This document shows, piece after piece, positions 21,053 to 32,389 of a stretch of DNA of 64,000 bases (the first letter of the stretch is position 1; the number at the start of each line of letters is the position of its first letter). Source of the stretch: Schizochytrium sp. TIO01 (lineage: Eukaryota > Sar > Bigyra > Thraustochytrida > Thraustochytriidae); NCBI GenBank assembly GCA_004764695.1, contig SMSO01000037.1, forward strand, positions 2,974,337-3,038,336, read 5' to 3'. Made by a program: the position numbers and the translations under genes. The notes under the pieces were generated by a model that saw only the letters and a program-made list of their open reading frames with translations, was not told where the DNA came from and ran no database searches.

Positions 21053-24000
21053 CTTGCTAAGCTTCTTCGTAGCGTCGATCGCCTTGCTCGTTGTCGCGTG
21101 CTAGCGATGCCTCGGAATTCAGGTTCTGCTGTGGAGACAACAGATTTCAATGAGATCTTTTCTCGCTTTCTGTTTCTTTCCTCTTTCCTTTCTTTTTACT
21201 TTCTTTCTATTTTCAATTTCAAGTTGAGAGAAGTGATCTCCTAAAAAGGAGACAGAATGAAATAGCCCGAACATCTTTTCCTCTTTTTATTAAGAGGAGG
21301 GTTTTCGGTTTCAACGAACGTCTCAAGTTGTCCTTTGAAGCAACGTCGTGTCAGAATCAGGGAGAGTGAATTATGAAATACAACAAAGACCGCTCTTATT
21401 CGTGCAAAACTGTGATAAAAAGAATCGACGGCAGGAATCGTTTGTGATCTCAGATAATGAGAACAATATTTATTCTTCATTTCATTTTACCTTTGATGAT
21501 GTTATAATAATAAGAGAAGAACTTTGTTTTCAAAGCTTCAAGTTATAAATTGAGAAAAATGGAAAAAGCTGAAAAGCCAAAGCTCAGACATCGATGGGAG
21601 CGCACAAAACGCCAATCAAATGCAGTAAAAAATCGGCGACACTGATTTCAGTCCGCCCAAACGTTTACCCAAGGCCCAGAGGGATGATATCCGCCTCTGA
21701 TATCGAGGCAGCCCTGAACTTTTCAGGAGGAGGGAGTAATGCAGCTGTGCATTACTCGTGCGTAGGTGCTTCTTAGCAGCGCCTCTTTGGGGGTTCTGCT
21801 TTTCCCTCCTTTTCGTTCTTTCATGCGCAGAATCTTTAACTGACTGAGTAAACATTGTAAGTAAACCTTTCACTTCTCCATAGTGTTACCATTAGCTGGC
21901 TGGCTAGCTCCCAACTAGGCGATTGAAAGGAAGAGATCTTCATCCCGATCTTTGAAGTTGTGATCATGATCATGGCGATGCAAAAAGAGACAGACTCCGC
22001 CTTTTCGTAGATTGGCAACGCTTCAAGCTTGCTTCCATACGATTAAATATTCCGGAGTCATCGCCGTCATTGTCGTCGTTATCGCGGCCACACACAAACA
22101 CGCGACAGCTTCTGCACACATACCGTCAACGTCTGCGAAGGGGTCTAAAGAGAGAGGACGCAGTCCTTCTGTCATCTTGGCACAGAGATGACTCTTGCTG
22201 GTCGCTTGAATAGGTGGGTAGATAGAGATAGGACCTACTACTACAAGGTAGGCTAGTTTTCCAATCAAAAGTTGAGTGTTGGCTTGATTGATGAATTAGT
22301 TGTTTCATCCTTGCTTGAGGAATTAGTTATTTGACCATTGCTTGATGAATTGTTTGACATTGATCATTGATCATTGATCATTGATTGATCCATTGATCAT
22401 TGATTGATCCATTGATCATTGATCGATAGGCTGATCGTTGGTTGATCGCCTGTTTGCTTGTTTGTTTATTTGTACGTTTCTGGAGAGGTCAGGCTCTTCT
22501 TGCAGAATTGCAACGACTTCCCAAACAAGCTTCGCAATTCAATTCAATTCGTCGTCGATTGTTCGATGAGAAGCGAAAACATCGCACACTGCCTCCAGAA
22601 GCTACAATTCTATAAGAATTGAGGCGCAGATCCCGGAACGCCGCTCGCGCTTCCGCTCTGTTCTATTGTGATAAAAGTAAAGTCGAGGTGCGAGGAATGA
22701 TGAGAAGATGGCGATGATGGCGATGTCAGGAGCTAATGCGAATGAATCGCTCACTTATGCCATCGTCATGAACAGAGCAACAGCAGCGAAGACCTCGATG
22801 CAGACTCAAAGGCCTTCACAGTGGGTTTGGTGCCATTTATTTGCGCGTAGAGGAGGGGCCGGAGATGTTCTTCTTCGGTAGGTCTCCGCAGCTCGCGAGC
22901 TTCAAGTTTGGCGCCTTTGAGACATTTGGATGCCGTTGAGTGTGCCCAAAGGTTCGCACCTTTCATCACAAGTTTGGGCAGAAAGCCAAAACAATCAGAG
23001 GTACCTAATCCTATCACTGGGTATCTATCTATCTATCTATCTATTTATCCATCTCAACTACTACCAAGGAGCTACGGCGGTCCTACGTTTCAGAATCAAG
23101 TTTGCAAGTATCCAACTACAAGAGCTCTGGCGATCGATCTCCTTCTCGATCGTGCAGTGTTCGCATCTTCTCCGAATGCGAGGCCGTTCGAGCCCAGAGG
23201 CTTCGAGCAGCTCGATTACTTCGTGGGCAGAGGGGCTTCGCAGATTACGCATCATATGCGAGTGACGCAGCTCTACACGCATTTCGACGGACTCTCCACA
23301 GAACTTGAACGTCGGGTCCAAGCTTCGCCCCGAAAGGCGCAATGAAGGATTGCCCACTGTAAAAATCTCGCGCCATCATGATGGCATCATCATTTTCCCG
23401 CCATTCAAGGTGTCGCTCATTTATCCCATTGCATTGTAATTGTTTTATTATTTTCCGTCTCTCTGTTTACAAAAAAACAAAAACCAAAAACAAACTTCGA
23501 AGCCATCTACGATGGGTTCGTTGTCTGCTTCTTTGAGGAATACATTCGGTATTTTCCCCATTCGCCAAGAGTGGTCAAGCCATCGGTCGAGAGCTGGTCA
23601 GTGCCGGGGACGGCTTTGGCGCCGCGTCGAATTCTGGCTCCGCAGACTGCAATGAAAACCACTCAGTTCTCGAGGAGGTATTGTATTTATTTCACACCGC
23701 ATTGCTCCACCACCGATAGAGGATTGGCATACGCGGATATACAGCGAGATCGTCATTACAATGGTCACTCGCTGCCCATGACGATACTATGACCATCCTT
23801 GCGCATCCGATGTTGTATGCAGAGTGGATGTATCGTGAACGGTCAGAAATGTGACTCCTTGGGTTCTCTGAGGAGCAGGAGGAGGAAGTATCTGGGTCGA
23901 ATTTCCATGGCAGCGGAACTGAAGGTGCACCAACTTTGAAAGAAAACAGAAGGGGAAAAAGCTGAAGGGCGGAGAAGGAACTGGAAAGAGCACCACCCTT

Positions 24001-26406
24001 CCTTCTCTTCTAGGAGCTTCTTCGACATGTATGTATGCGATTCATGGAGCAATTTGCCTTTGGGCGGAAAGCGAATGCCAAGGTTTTAATCAAAACAATA
24101 AGAATCAATTTAAGAAAATAAAGATGACCTAAAGTCTCCCTGAGGTTCTTATAGAACTCTGCAGTGACGTCACGTCACGCTTTCATGAATACTTTGTGGG
24201 TCATCAAAAGTTGACTACGCAACATCGATAATCTAGCTTGGACTGATTCAAACAGTGCGTGCCGATGTTCTAATTAGTTCGACTAGACGGGTCAATCTTT
24301 TCAAGAAACCACGGCCCAGAACACCCATGATAATGTTCGAAAGTAAATATTGTGCTTTGTGTTCAAGAAATGGGTGCAATTTGCACCCGTATTGAAGCCC
24401 GAGCCACTCGATAGCAGTAATTGTGACAGCTGCCGGGAGTCTAGTCGAAGCATAAGAATCTCAGAACATCTTTAGGGACTGATCTTCCAACAAAGATGTC
24501 GTGGCATGGAAAGTCTGACTCTGAAACTTGTAAAACACAACTTTACGGACGCGAGCGAATCTAATCTAACACCTATAGCAAGGCGAAACAGTCACGTATT
24601 ACTGTCCTGACTTTTTGCTTAACGCTCATTACAGACAATAATTCTTGACTGAGTGTGAAGGGTCAAATGATAATCTAACCAACAAGGCTTAGTGCTTGTG
24701 CAGCTCGAGTTATAAAGTTCTATGAACGTATGAAGACACAAAAGCAAGCAAATTATAGAATCAAATCCTAAGGCACACCTTAGACCAAAACATTGTATGC
24801 GCCTAGGTATCGTATGTAGAGTAGAAATTATTCAAAAATGCTTAGAAGACTACATCACCCAGTCTGCAAGGCACGTATACGTGGATGGACTCTTCTTTCC
24901 AATAAATCACTTTAGTTCGATGTTGCTGCAATAAACCTGGAGACGTATGGAGGTATCGCATATTCTTTTTATTCTACTAAGGAAATGTGCTGTACTCTCG
25001 GAAGGCCGAGAATTCTTAATTTTACCAAGCGAGTTGCTTTCTTCGCAAGAGGCAAGCCTACGAGAGAGATTGACCAAGGCTGTAATGTCTCGCATTTGAC
25101 CATTTGCTTCTCTAAAATTAAGTATAGCCTTTCGCGAGAGGGTCGTGCATTTTCTTAACATACTTTCCTTCCCCTATGTAAAAACACTAATCTGTACACA
25201 TTTCTCAAGTTCGTGAAGTACCTTGCGAGGGGTGCTCCATTAAACTTGACAAAAGCGATCGCACAGGCTAGCTCTAGAAAACACAACGAGCTTGCTATGA
25301 GGAGATTTAAGGATTTGCGAGTCCTATTTACTTCAATTTTAAAGAAAACATTCAATCAACAACCGTGCGCCTTTGTTGCATGGTACTTCATTCTTTTGCA
25401 AACAGCGACACCTTCATTACAATAATCAACAGAATGAAATTCTTGGGGCCCAACAGTTTCATTGTTGTCTAAATCCGCGGTCTCTATCTCTTTGTGTCAT
25501 GATCTACAGTTTTTGTCGGGGAGTGCGCCATGTCAGTGGCGAAAAGTTATTTTTCAGGCAGGCGCCATAGGTACCTAGAGTACACCACTCACTAAGTACT
25601 CCAAACCTCGAGCGACCTTTGTAAGGGTCATATGACCTCTGTAAAGGCTGCGTCCCTTGAACGGGGCGGTAACTATCCTATGCGTGATAATCTTGTCATA
25701 GCTATTTGTTGCACTTGTTCGTGAAGGAATAAGTGAATTATAGGGTTTTAACTTCATTTAAAGTTCTGTTTTGTTCTATTTATGGCGCACGATCTCTCTT
25801 TCAGTCTCTTTCAAGTCCTTTTGCCTTTCGCTTCGGCTGCCAAACCCGAGCAGAGTTCACTAAGCTCCTGAGCCGCGTTCTGCGCTCCAGGCCAGCTTGG
25901 AGGGTGCGGCAAAGCATCTGGTTTGCGGGAGCTCGACTTGGTTGGCCGTCGCAAAGCCCGGACTTAGTTTGAGGGAAGGAGAAACACGTTGGAGAAGGTC
26001 ACTCCAGCTAAGCGGACTTTTGCACGAAGGGCATCCGCCACTTTGCTTTGCTTTCTTGCCTTTGTTCTTTGCAATCTAAAGCACTTTTAGGCGATCTGAG
26101 TAGACGAGAATCAGCGAGAGGAGATACTCTGGGAAGCAGTGCATATTATCTACGTGGGCGCTCGTGAAGATCCATAACATTCTTATAAATATATTTGCGT
26201 ACTAAAAGTAGCGAAGTCCGCCGACCGCTGCCAGTTCAGGACCACCGACGTCGTGGGGATCTTGGAGGACCTGTGAAGAATACGTGCAATTCGGTATTCT
26301 CCAGGTGCTTTGCCAAGAGATAAATCAACAAATTGCAGTGTTTGAATTTTCGTGATCTTTAGAATCTTCAAATATAGTTTCGTTGTAATAGTTTGCTACA
26401 AAGAGA
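21053..26406. other. Long intergenic stretch, no supported gene
   Basis: Contains a (TTGATCA)n-type repeat at 22358-22438, a (CTAT)n run near 23025-23045 and only short frames. A minus-strand frame at 24907-25161 and another at 25155-25355, which ends at a perfect GTATGT donor, might be exons of an unknown gene. No protein family is visible in either and they are not annotated as genes. Confidence 0.4.
22358..22438. repeat. Tandem TTGATCA-type repeat
   Basis: Repeats of a seven-base unit containing the palindrome TGATCA, partly organised as a longer unit attgatcattgattgatcc. Confidence 0.75.
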
Positions 26407-27012
26407 ATGTTGGAATTCGACTATGAGGAAGATGCAGACCGCGTTACAGAAAATAACAGCTTGTCAACGCTGCTTGACATGACACCTTCAGGCTTGTTTC
26501 CAGGCGGCACTAAAATCTTCCCGTCAAAGTTTCACATTCAAGCACGCACATGGAAGCTCCTTGCTGTAGCGGCGGTGTACAACCTTATTTCTCTTCTCGT
26601 CGTTATCTTCGCTAGCAATGGTTCCAGCACGAGTAGCAAAACTGCGACGGCTTTTCTTATTCTTATGGTCATCATTGATGGAATTCTGGTGTTTGTAGTG
26701 TGGCGCTGGAACACAGTGGACTTTCGTATGTACGAAGAGATGGTAGACAGGGGACTTTGGTTAGAAGGTGTCTTTGTGTTTTCAACAGGCGATGTTGTCG
26801 TGCGATTCAATGATGTATTCCGCAAAGTAGAGATGGAATTTGATAGTGGCACTGTCTCCGAGGCCATTGCACGAGATAACATTCTAATCATTGTGTACAC
26901 TGACTTGAGTGGGCGCAAGCAGGAGTACAAGGTAGAGTGCGACAGGTTGATGCACACTGCATCGGAAATTGCCCAGTGCATTAATGCCAGAGATGGCCAA
27001 CACTATGTGTGA
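26407..27012 (+). CDS. Two-pass membrane protein, hypothetical
   Basis: A 201-residue frame from ATG 26407. The N-terminal 45 residues are acidic and polar. Two hydrophobic segments follow at about 50-70 (LLAVAAVYNLISLLVVIFA) and 80-99 (ATAFLILMVIIDGILVFVVW), separated by a short Ser/Thr loop, so both ends probably face the same side. The C-terminal 100 residues alternate strands and end in a helix, with segments GVFVFSTGDVVVRFND and NILIIVYTDLSGRKQEYKVE that suggest a small beta-rich cytosolic domain. No signal peptide and no catalytic motif. The family is not recognised. Codon use matches the other genes here and the frame is uninterrupted, which supports it being real. Confidence 0.75.
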   Translation: MLEFDYEEDADRVTENNSLSTLLDMTPSGLFPGGTKIFPSKFHIQARTWKLLAVAAVYNLISLLVVIFASNGSSTSSKTATAFLILMVIIDGILVFVVWRWNTVDFRMYEEMVDRGLWLEGVFVFSTGDVVVRFNDVFRKVEMEFDSGTVSEAIARDNILIIVYTDLSGRKQEYKVECDRLMHTASEIAQCINARDGQHYV

Positions 27013-28414
27013 ACTAGACCCCATTTTCCCATAAGGACCGATTCCTTCTCAATTTTTCTCCTCTCTTCTCTTAATTCTATAATAATACATTTTGCAATAC
27101 ATAAGCATAGCTCCTGGAGCAGTTTGACCAACACAGTTCATAAGGGAATCTGCATGACATCATATAAAAACAAGTTCGCATATCGTGAACTTGACTACTT
27201 GTTTAGTAATTTTCTTAGCAGATGATTCTTTAATTCATCCACTCTTCAATGAAGAAAATTGAATCAGTAATCAATAGGTAAATCAAATAGTTCGAAATGG
27301 CCACGATACAGACAAGTCGAGGCAGAAGGGGGGTAGCGTGAAATTTCTATTGAACCAAAGGAAGAACGCATTATGGGTTAAATAACTTTAGTAGTGAGAT
27401 ATTTCATCCCTGTATCTTTATACAGTGATGCAGTTCACCTCGTGTTTCTTATACCTTTTTCATACTGAATGAGTGAAAATACGTGATGTTTGGAACAATA
27501 GAAATGGGCAATGCACAAAATTGTTAAAAAAATAATTGTAAGATGAACACCCATTCTATAGGATGTCGATCTTGTTTCGAATTGTGTTCGTGTTGCTCCA
27601 GGATGAGATCACTTGTGATACAGCCGGTAGGATGAGGACGATTCAAAGGTGCGAAGAAAGAGATACCTAAAAAGAAGTACAAGCTTCTTCTCCGTAACTC
27701 ACATTGACTCAGTCCAAACCGGATTGTCGGGTCCACACTTTTCATTCATTCATGCGAGAGTATTATTATTGTGCAAAAGAGGGGAAAAGGAATAAGCACC
27801 GTCACATTTGTAAAATGAGGCAGTGTGAGAAAGACAGAGACAGAGAGAGCGAGTGAAAACATCTCTCGTTGTTGTTTGTACTATGTACTATCGAGAGGAG
27901 CCTCCTTTGACACAAAGATTGCGACAAAAGTCGGCCTGAGAAAGATAGCTAAGAGAGCCCAAGTAGATGAAAGTCAGGTAGTGATTGAAGAAAGAAAAAA
28001 GCCATTGGATGACACAATAGACAGACTAGGGGCAACAAAAAACAACAAAAGCTATTGTCTCTGGGGCGAGTGTGGAGGCAGAGGAGAAGAGAAGGAGGTT
28101 TGTGTGCGAGCGAAGCCCTCCCCTTGGTCAAAGAAGGCAGCGCGTGTAGTGAGTTTTTCTCATTTGACATAGTACAAGGTCCCCCCCAGCTTATGGCTAG
28201 CAACTGCAGAGAAATGAGCATGTCATGCAGCGTCTGGGCTGAAAGAGACAGCAAGAGACCGTGTACTCGTAGTAGAGATTTTCAGAGGATAAAAGATTTT
28301 CACAGCATGCATGACGTAGAATGAGTAATCAGATATGCTCAACTATAGCAGCGGGAAAGCGAATAGAGTAATGATGGTCGATTGCACTGCAGAGTAATAC
28401 TTTCGATTGTATAT
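27013..28414. other. Intergenic between convergent genes
   Basis: 3' flanks of the two-pass membrane protein and of LETM1. No gene seen; the purine-rich stretch at 27820-28110 gives spurious charged frames. Confidence 0.5.
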
Positions 28415-31366
28415 TTACTCGTGCTCGGCGCCAGAGCGCCTGCGCTCGTGCTTGAGGTTCTCAAGGAACTCCTCAAGCTCCTTGATGCTAATGACACCAT
28501 CCCTGTCCTTGTCAATGCGGGAAATGAGCTCGCTGAGCTTCTCTTCAGAAAAGCTGCTGTCGTGGTTCTTGCGGAGAACGTCGCCAAGTGCCTTGCGGAT
28601 TTCCCAGCTGCTAATTTTTCCGTCACGGTCAAGATCAAGAACAGAGAGCTTGTCTCCGATGCGCTCGCCAGTCTCTTCGACATCGACCTCAAGTCGCTCA
28701 AGCATGCTGCGGAGCTTGTTCTTCAGGAGGGAACGCGCCCGCTTCTCAGGCTTGGCGCTCTCACCAGCGACTCCAACACCGGATTCATTCTCCACAATAC
28801 GACCCGTGTAGACTGCCTTAGCAGCCTCCATTTCCTCCTGCTTCTCAAGAATCTCCTCCAAGGTGTTGCGCTCCTCTTCCACGGGGGAGTCCGCAGCAAG
28901 GACCTTGATGGACTCCAGAGTACTCTCGAACACCTTGCGTGCCTCTTCCTCCATGACGGCATCTGTGGCGTCCTTGCGAATGCTGTTCTCATCGTCAGAG
29001 GTTGCAGAAGGTGCGGCTTCACCGGCAGCAGGTGCAGCCTTCTTATCCTGGGTGCTGGCGGCAGCAGCGGACACGGCAGCCTTGTCAGCCCGGCGAGAGA
29101 GCTCGGCTGCCTTGAGGGTCGCTGCCTTGCTGTCCTCGACGCCATCCTCCACATGAATAGGCTTGGCAAGACGGTCTTCATCCGGAGCGAGTTCTCCGGA
29201 TCCCACAGCCTTGGATGCAGCGTCCTGCTTGCGGAGCGCCTCAAGAGCAGAGGCGGCAGCTTCTTCCGGTGTTGCGATTTCGTCACGGGTAGCTGCGTTG
29301 GCGGCCGCGTTAGCGACGCTCTCAAGCTTGGCGTGATCGAGTTCTGCCTGAAGCTCTTCCTCAGCCTTCTTGCGGAGTTGTTCAATAAAGGCCTGTTTGC
29401 GGGACTTCTCCTTAATTTCCATTTCGATGAGATCGTTCTGGGCCTGGATGGCCTCAAGCTTGAGGCGCGAGATTGTCGCACGGTCCGCTGCGAGCTCCTT
29501 GTTCTCAGCACCCGCCACGAGAGCCTCCTGGAGCACATCCGAGTCCATCTGACTGATAGCCTCTGAGATGGCAAGCTCGATCTGCGACTCGTTGGTCTGC
29601 TCAAGCGTGAAGGCGCGGGAAAGGATGAGCAATGAGAGCGGTACGTTCTTGTTCACACTAAGTTCGATCCAACGCTTAAGCTGCATACGAAGCTGGTGCA
29701 TGGTGAGTCCCGTGGCACGCATTCCGCGATCCTCACAAGCAGCCTTAAGCTCGAGGAGGTTAAGAGAGTCAACACCTTCGAAGAAGATGGTGGCATCATC
29801 GTCGCGGAGGGAGTTAATCTTGGAGCGAAGCTGGAAACGAAGGAAGTTATCACCACCATAGGGCGGGAGACCCATGTAGCGGCAGAGGGAGACCAGCTGG
29901 GAGCGGGACATATTGTCGGTGGTAAGTTCGTCAGAGAAGAGCTTAGCCACCTTGAGAACGGTGGCTTCGTCAATGTCGCGGCCCATGCGCACACGCTCCA
30001 TAAAGTGTTGCACATCGTCGACGGAAATGGGGGAGCTACCTTCCTTATCCTTGACGCGGTCCTTGACCTTGTCCTCCATCTCAGCAACCATCTCCTGAAG
30101 GAAGCCAGCGATCTGCAGACGAAGCTTAAGCTGGCGCTTCATGTTCTCCTCACGCTTGAAAGAGTCCTGGAAGGTCGAGGGGAGCATGTTGGGGAAGATC
30201 TTGAGTGCCACAGGGAGGAGGAACTCCATGAAGGGGACAAGCACAAAGAAGAGAAAAGGTCCTACACGCGCAAGATCCGCAGTCGTCCGCACGAGCTGTC
30301 GGCGTTCTCTGCGTGTCAGCTGGTGTCCATTCAGCCTCTTGGTGAGGAGATTCCAGGAGGTCTTGACCTCCACTCCCAGAAGCTTGAATCCCATCCACGT
30401 GTGGTGCGCCATGTCCTTGGCTGCCTGCCATCCGTCGGCTCCCCACTTTTTGACAATCATTGGGTTCTTGATAAAAGTCAGGGTGATTTCGCCAGTCTTG
30501 CGCATGACCTTCTTCGTCGTATCTAGGGCTGACTGCAGCTTCGACTTCTCCTCACCTTCGTCGCTGCTAGACTTTCCACCATCCGTTGGTGTCGGCCTCA
30601 CGCGCTGGCCCTTGGCCGCCGCTTTCTTGGCCTCCATTGCTGCAGATCCCGGTTCTGCGCCGGTCTTGCTGCCCAACTTTGACGTTTTGGCGGCTTGTGC
30701 GTCAACCTTGCCAAGATCGTTCTTAAAGCCTTCTTTGGTTTGGTCACGAAGAGTGCGCGAGCTCATGCTCGGCTGCAGGCCGATGGACTTAACCAGGGAT
30801 TCCTGAACAGAGTCCTTGCGGCGCTGGGCCTGCTCCACGTCCAGACGGGCCTCCTTGAGTGCTTCCAGAGCGCTCGCAAGGTCTTCTGTCGCGGCGGATG
30901 GGGATGAGCTCGAAGCTGAGGATGGGGAGGTTGAGGAACGACGGTCAGATCCCTCGCGGGCATCACTAAGAAGAACAGAGGACACACGCAAACCACGGGA
31001 AGCCTCGAGACGCCATGCAGGAGCCGGGATGGCAGATATGCGACTCCATGGCAGCGACGTAGAAGCAAAGGCGGCTGCTGAGGAGGTGCGTGAGGAAGCA
31101 AGAGAAGAGGTGGAGAAGTATCTCGGTGCAGTGCGGAGACCTGCAGCGGCAGACGCTGCTGTGGACGCCGAGCGAGCGAGGGGAGTTGCTCCTGCTGCTG
31201 CTGTAGCTGCTACTGATGAACATGAAGATGCCAAGATTGACGCCGAGGTGGGAGATCCCACGGAAGGTCGACTGGCGGCGGCATGTGCTGCTGAAAGCAG
31301 ACCATGGCTAGGCGCCGCACGCCTACTGCTGGGGCCCAAGCTGGGCGCGAGAGCCGCCGCGCGCAT
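28415..31366 (-). CDS. LETM1: LETM1-type mitochondrial inner-membrane cation/proton exchanger
   Basis: A 983-residue frame from ATG 31366. The N-terminal 130 residues are Ala/Ser/Arg-rich with almost no acidic residues, as in a mitochondrial presequence. A helical linker follows (about 160-295). The LETM1 core spans about 295-570: NPMIVKKWGADGWQAAKDMA, RLNGHQLTRRERRQLVRT, one membrane helix at about 368-388 (VGPFLFFVLVPFMEFLLPV), then LPSTFQDSFKREENMKRQLK and CRYMGLPPYGGDNFLRFQLR. A long Ala/Glu-rich coiled region follows (about 590-890). Two C-terminal EF-hands have complete calcium loops (DLDRDGKISSWE at 911-922 and DKDRDGVISIKE). LETM1 proteins maintain mitochondrial K+/Ca2+ and volume homeostasis. 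Animal LETM1 is shorter (about 740 residues); the extra length is in the presequence and coil. Confidence 0.92.
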   Translation of the reverse strand: MRAAALAPSLGPSSRRAAPSHGLLSAAHAAASRPSVGSPTSASILASSCSSVAATAAAGATPLARSASTAASAAAGLRTAPRYFSTSSLASSRTSSAAAFASTSLPWSRISAIPAPAWRLEASRGLRVSSVLLSDAREGSDRRSSTSPSSASSSSPSAATEDLASALEALKEARLDVEQAQRRKDSVQESLVKSIGLQPSMSSRTLRDQTKEGFKNDLGKVDAQAAKTSKLGSKTGAEPGSAAMEAKKAAAKGQRVRPTPTDGGKSSSDEGEEKSKLQSALDTTKKVMRKTGEITLTFIKNPMIVKKWGADGWQAAKDMAHHTWMGFKLLGVEVKTSWNLLTKRLNGHQLTRRERRQLVRTTADLARVGPFLFFVLVPFMEFLLPVALKIFPNMLPSTFQDSFKREENMKRQLKLRLQIAGFLQEMVAEMEDKVKDRVKDKEGSSPISVDDVQHFMERVRMGRDIDEATVLKVAKLFSDELTTDNMSRSQLVSLCRYMGLPPYGGDNFLRFQLRSKINSLRDDDATIFFEGVDSLNLLELKAACEDRGMRATGLTMHQLRMQLKRWIELSVNKNVPLSLLILSRAFTLEQTNESQIELAISEAISQMDSDVLQEALVAGAENKELAADRATISRLKLEAIQAQNDLIEMEIKEKSRKQAFIEQLRKKAEEELQAELDHAKLESVANAAANAATRDEIATPEEAAASALEALRKQDAASKAVGSGELAPDEDRLAKPIHVEDGVEDSKAATLKAAELSRRADKAAVSAAAASTQDKKAAPAAGEAAPSATSDDENSIRKDATDAVMEEEARKVFESTLESIKVLAADSPVEEERNTLEEILEKQEEMEAAKAVYTGRIVENESGVGVAGESAKPEKRARSLLKNKLRSMLERLEVDVEETGERIGDKLSVLDLDRDGKISSWEIRKALGDVLRKNHDSSFSEEKLSELISRIDKDRDGVISIKELEEFLENLKHERRRSGAEHE

Positions 31367-31552
31367 GCTCTTGCTCGCTCGGGTGGATTCTCGTTTGTCT
31401 GAGGATGATGCTGTTCGACTCAGTCAGTGTTGGAGCGAATGAATGTAAATAAATAGTAATTACTAGTCTACATATTGTTGAATTGAAAAGAAGACAACTT
31501 TGAAAAGAAAAGAGAAAAAGGTATTTATTTATTTAATCAATCACTTTTGTTG

Positions 31553-31587
31553 TCTTCTTCTTCTTCTTCTTCTTCTTCTTCTTCTTT
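31553..31587. repeat. (TTC)n microsatellite
   Basis: Uninterrupted TTC/CTT triplets upstream of the LETM1 start. Confidence 0.85.
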
Positions 31588-31987
31588 TGTCAGAGAAAAA
31601 CAAAGAAAAACTACTTTACTTTATTTCTCATCATCACACACAGATTGATGGATAGATAGATATCCATCATTCAGGAATAATGTACATGGATAGGTGACAA
31701 AAGTATGTCTTTCTTTCGCGCGTCTTGGTTGAGAGAGTGAGAACAGCAGCACTTACTATGCATGCATGGCCTCTTTCCTTCAAAGTTCTCTTCGGAGAGG
31801 AGGCTTAGATTGGCGAATGGATCATTGATTGTACAAATGATCCTTGAACTTTGTATTTGTTGATTGTATACAATGCCTTCTTTTTAGAAAAGAACAGAAA
31901 AGAAAGAAGTCCTGCGGCTACTTACTTATACATGTATTCGTTGTGTGTTTTTCAAAGTTGTTCCTACTATTTCCAAGACAGGTGAAT

Positions 31988-31993
<6 letters not shown>

Positions 31994-32026
<33 letters not shown>
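31994..32026. repeat. (GA)n microsatellite
   Basis: Dinucleotide GA run. Confidence 0.85.
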
Positions 32027-32029
<3 letters not shown>

Positions 32030-32210
32030 TTATTTATGAAATACTAAAGTTTACTCAGGAAAGGAACAAAGAGGAGAAAGAAGTTCCAAGGATATAGTAT
32101 CGAACCTTTTTTAAAGCTTCGTCAAAATAATGAATGTTGTTCTTACAAGACATCATTTTGGTCAAGAGAACACTGGATATGTTATCTTAGCATAACATTG
32201 CAGCTTCAAA

Positions 32211-32245
32211 GGAAGGAAGGAAGGAAGGAATGAAAGAAAGAAAGA
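32211..32245. repeat. (GGAA)n/(GAAA)n microsatellite
   Basis: GGAA units grading into GAAA units. Confidence 0.8.
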
Positions 32246-32335
32246 ACAGTTGAAAATATTCTATCGCGAGTGTTCTTATTAGCTTGCTTAGCTTTTGCGA
32301 ATAAACACGAAACATAAATCAGCTCTGCACGAGTC

Positions 32336-32389
32336 CATCATCACCATCACCATCACCATCACCATCACCATCACCATCACCATCATCAT
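32336..32389. repeat. (CATCAC)n microsatellite
   Basis: Hexanucleotide CATCAC repeated about seven times, flanked by CAT triplets. Confidence 0.85.

Noticed and set aside
28382-29566. 394-codon plus-strand open frame
   Set aside because: Antisense shadow of LETM1; Leu-rich translation without any domain.
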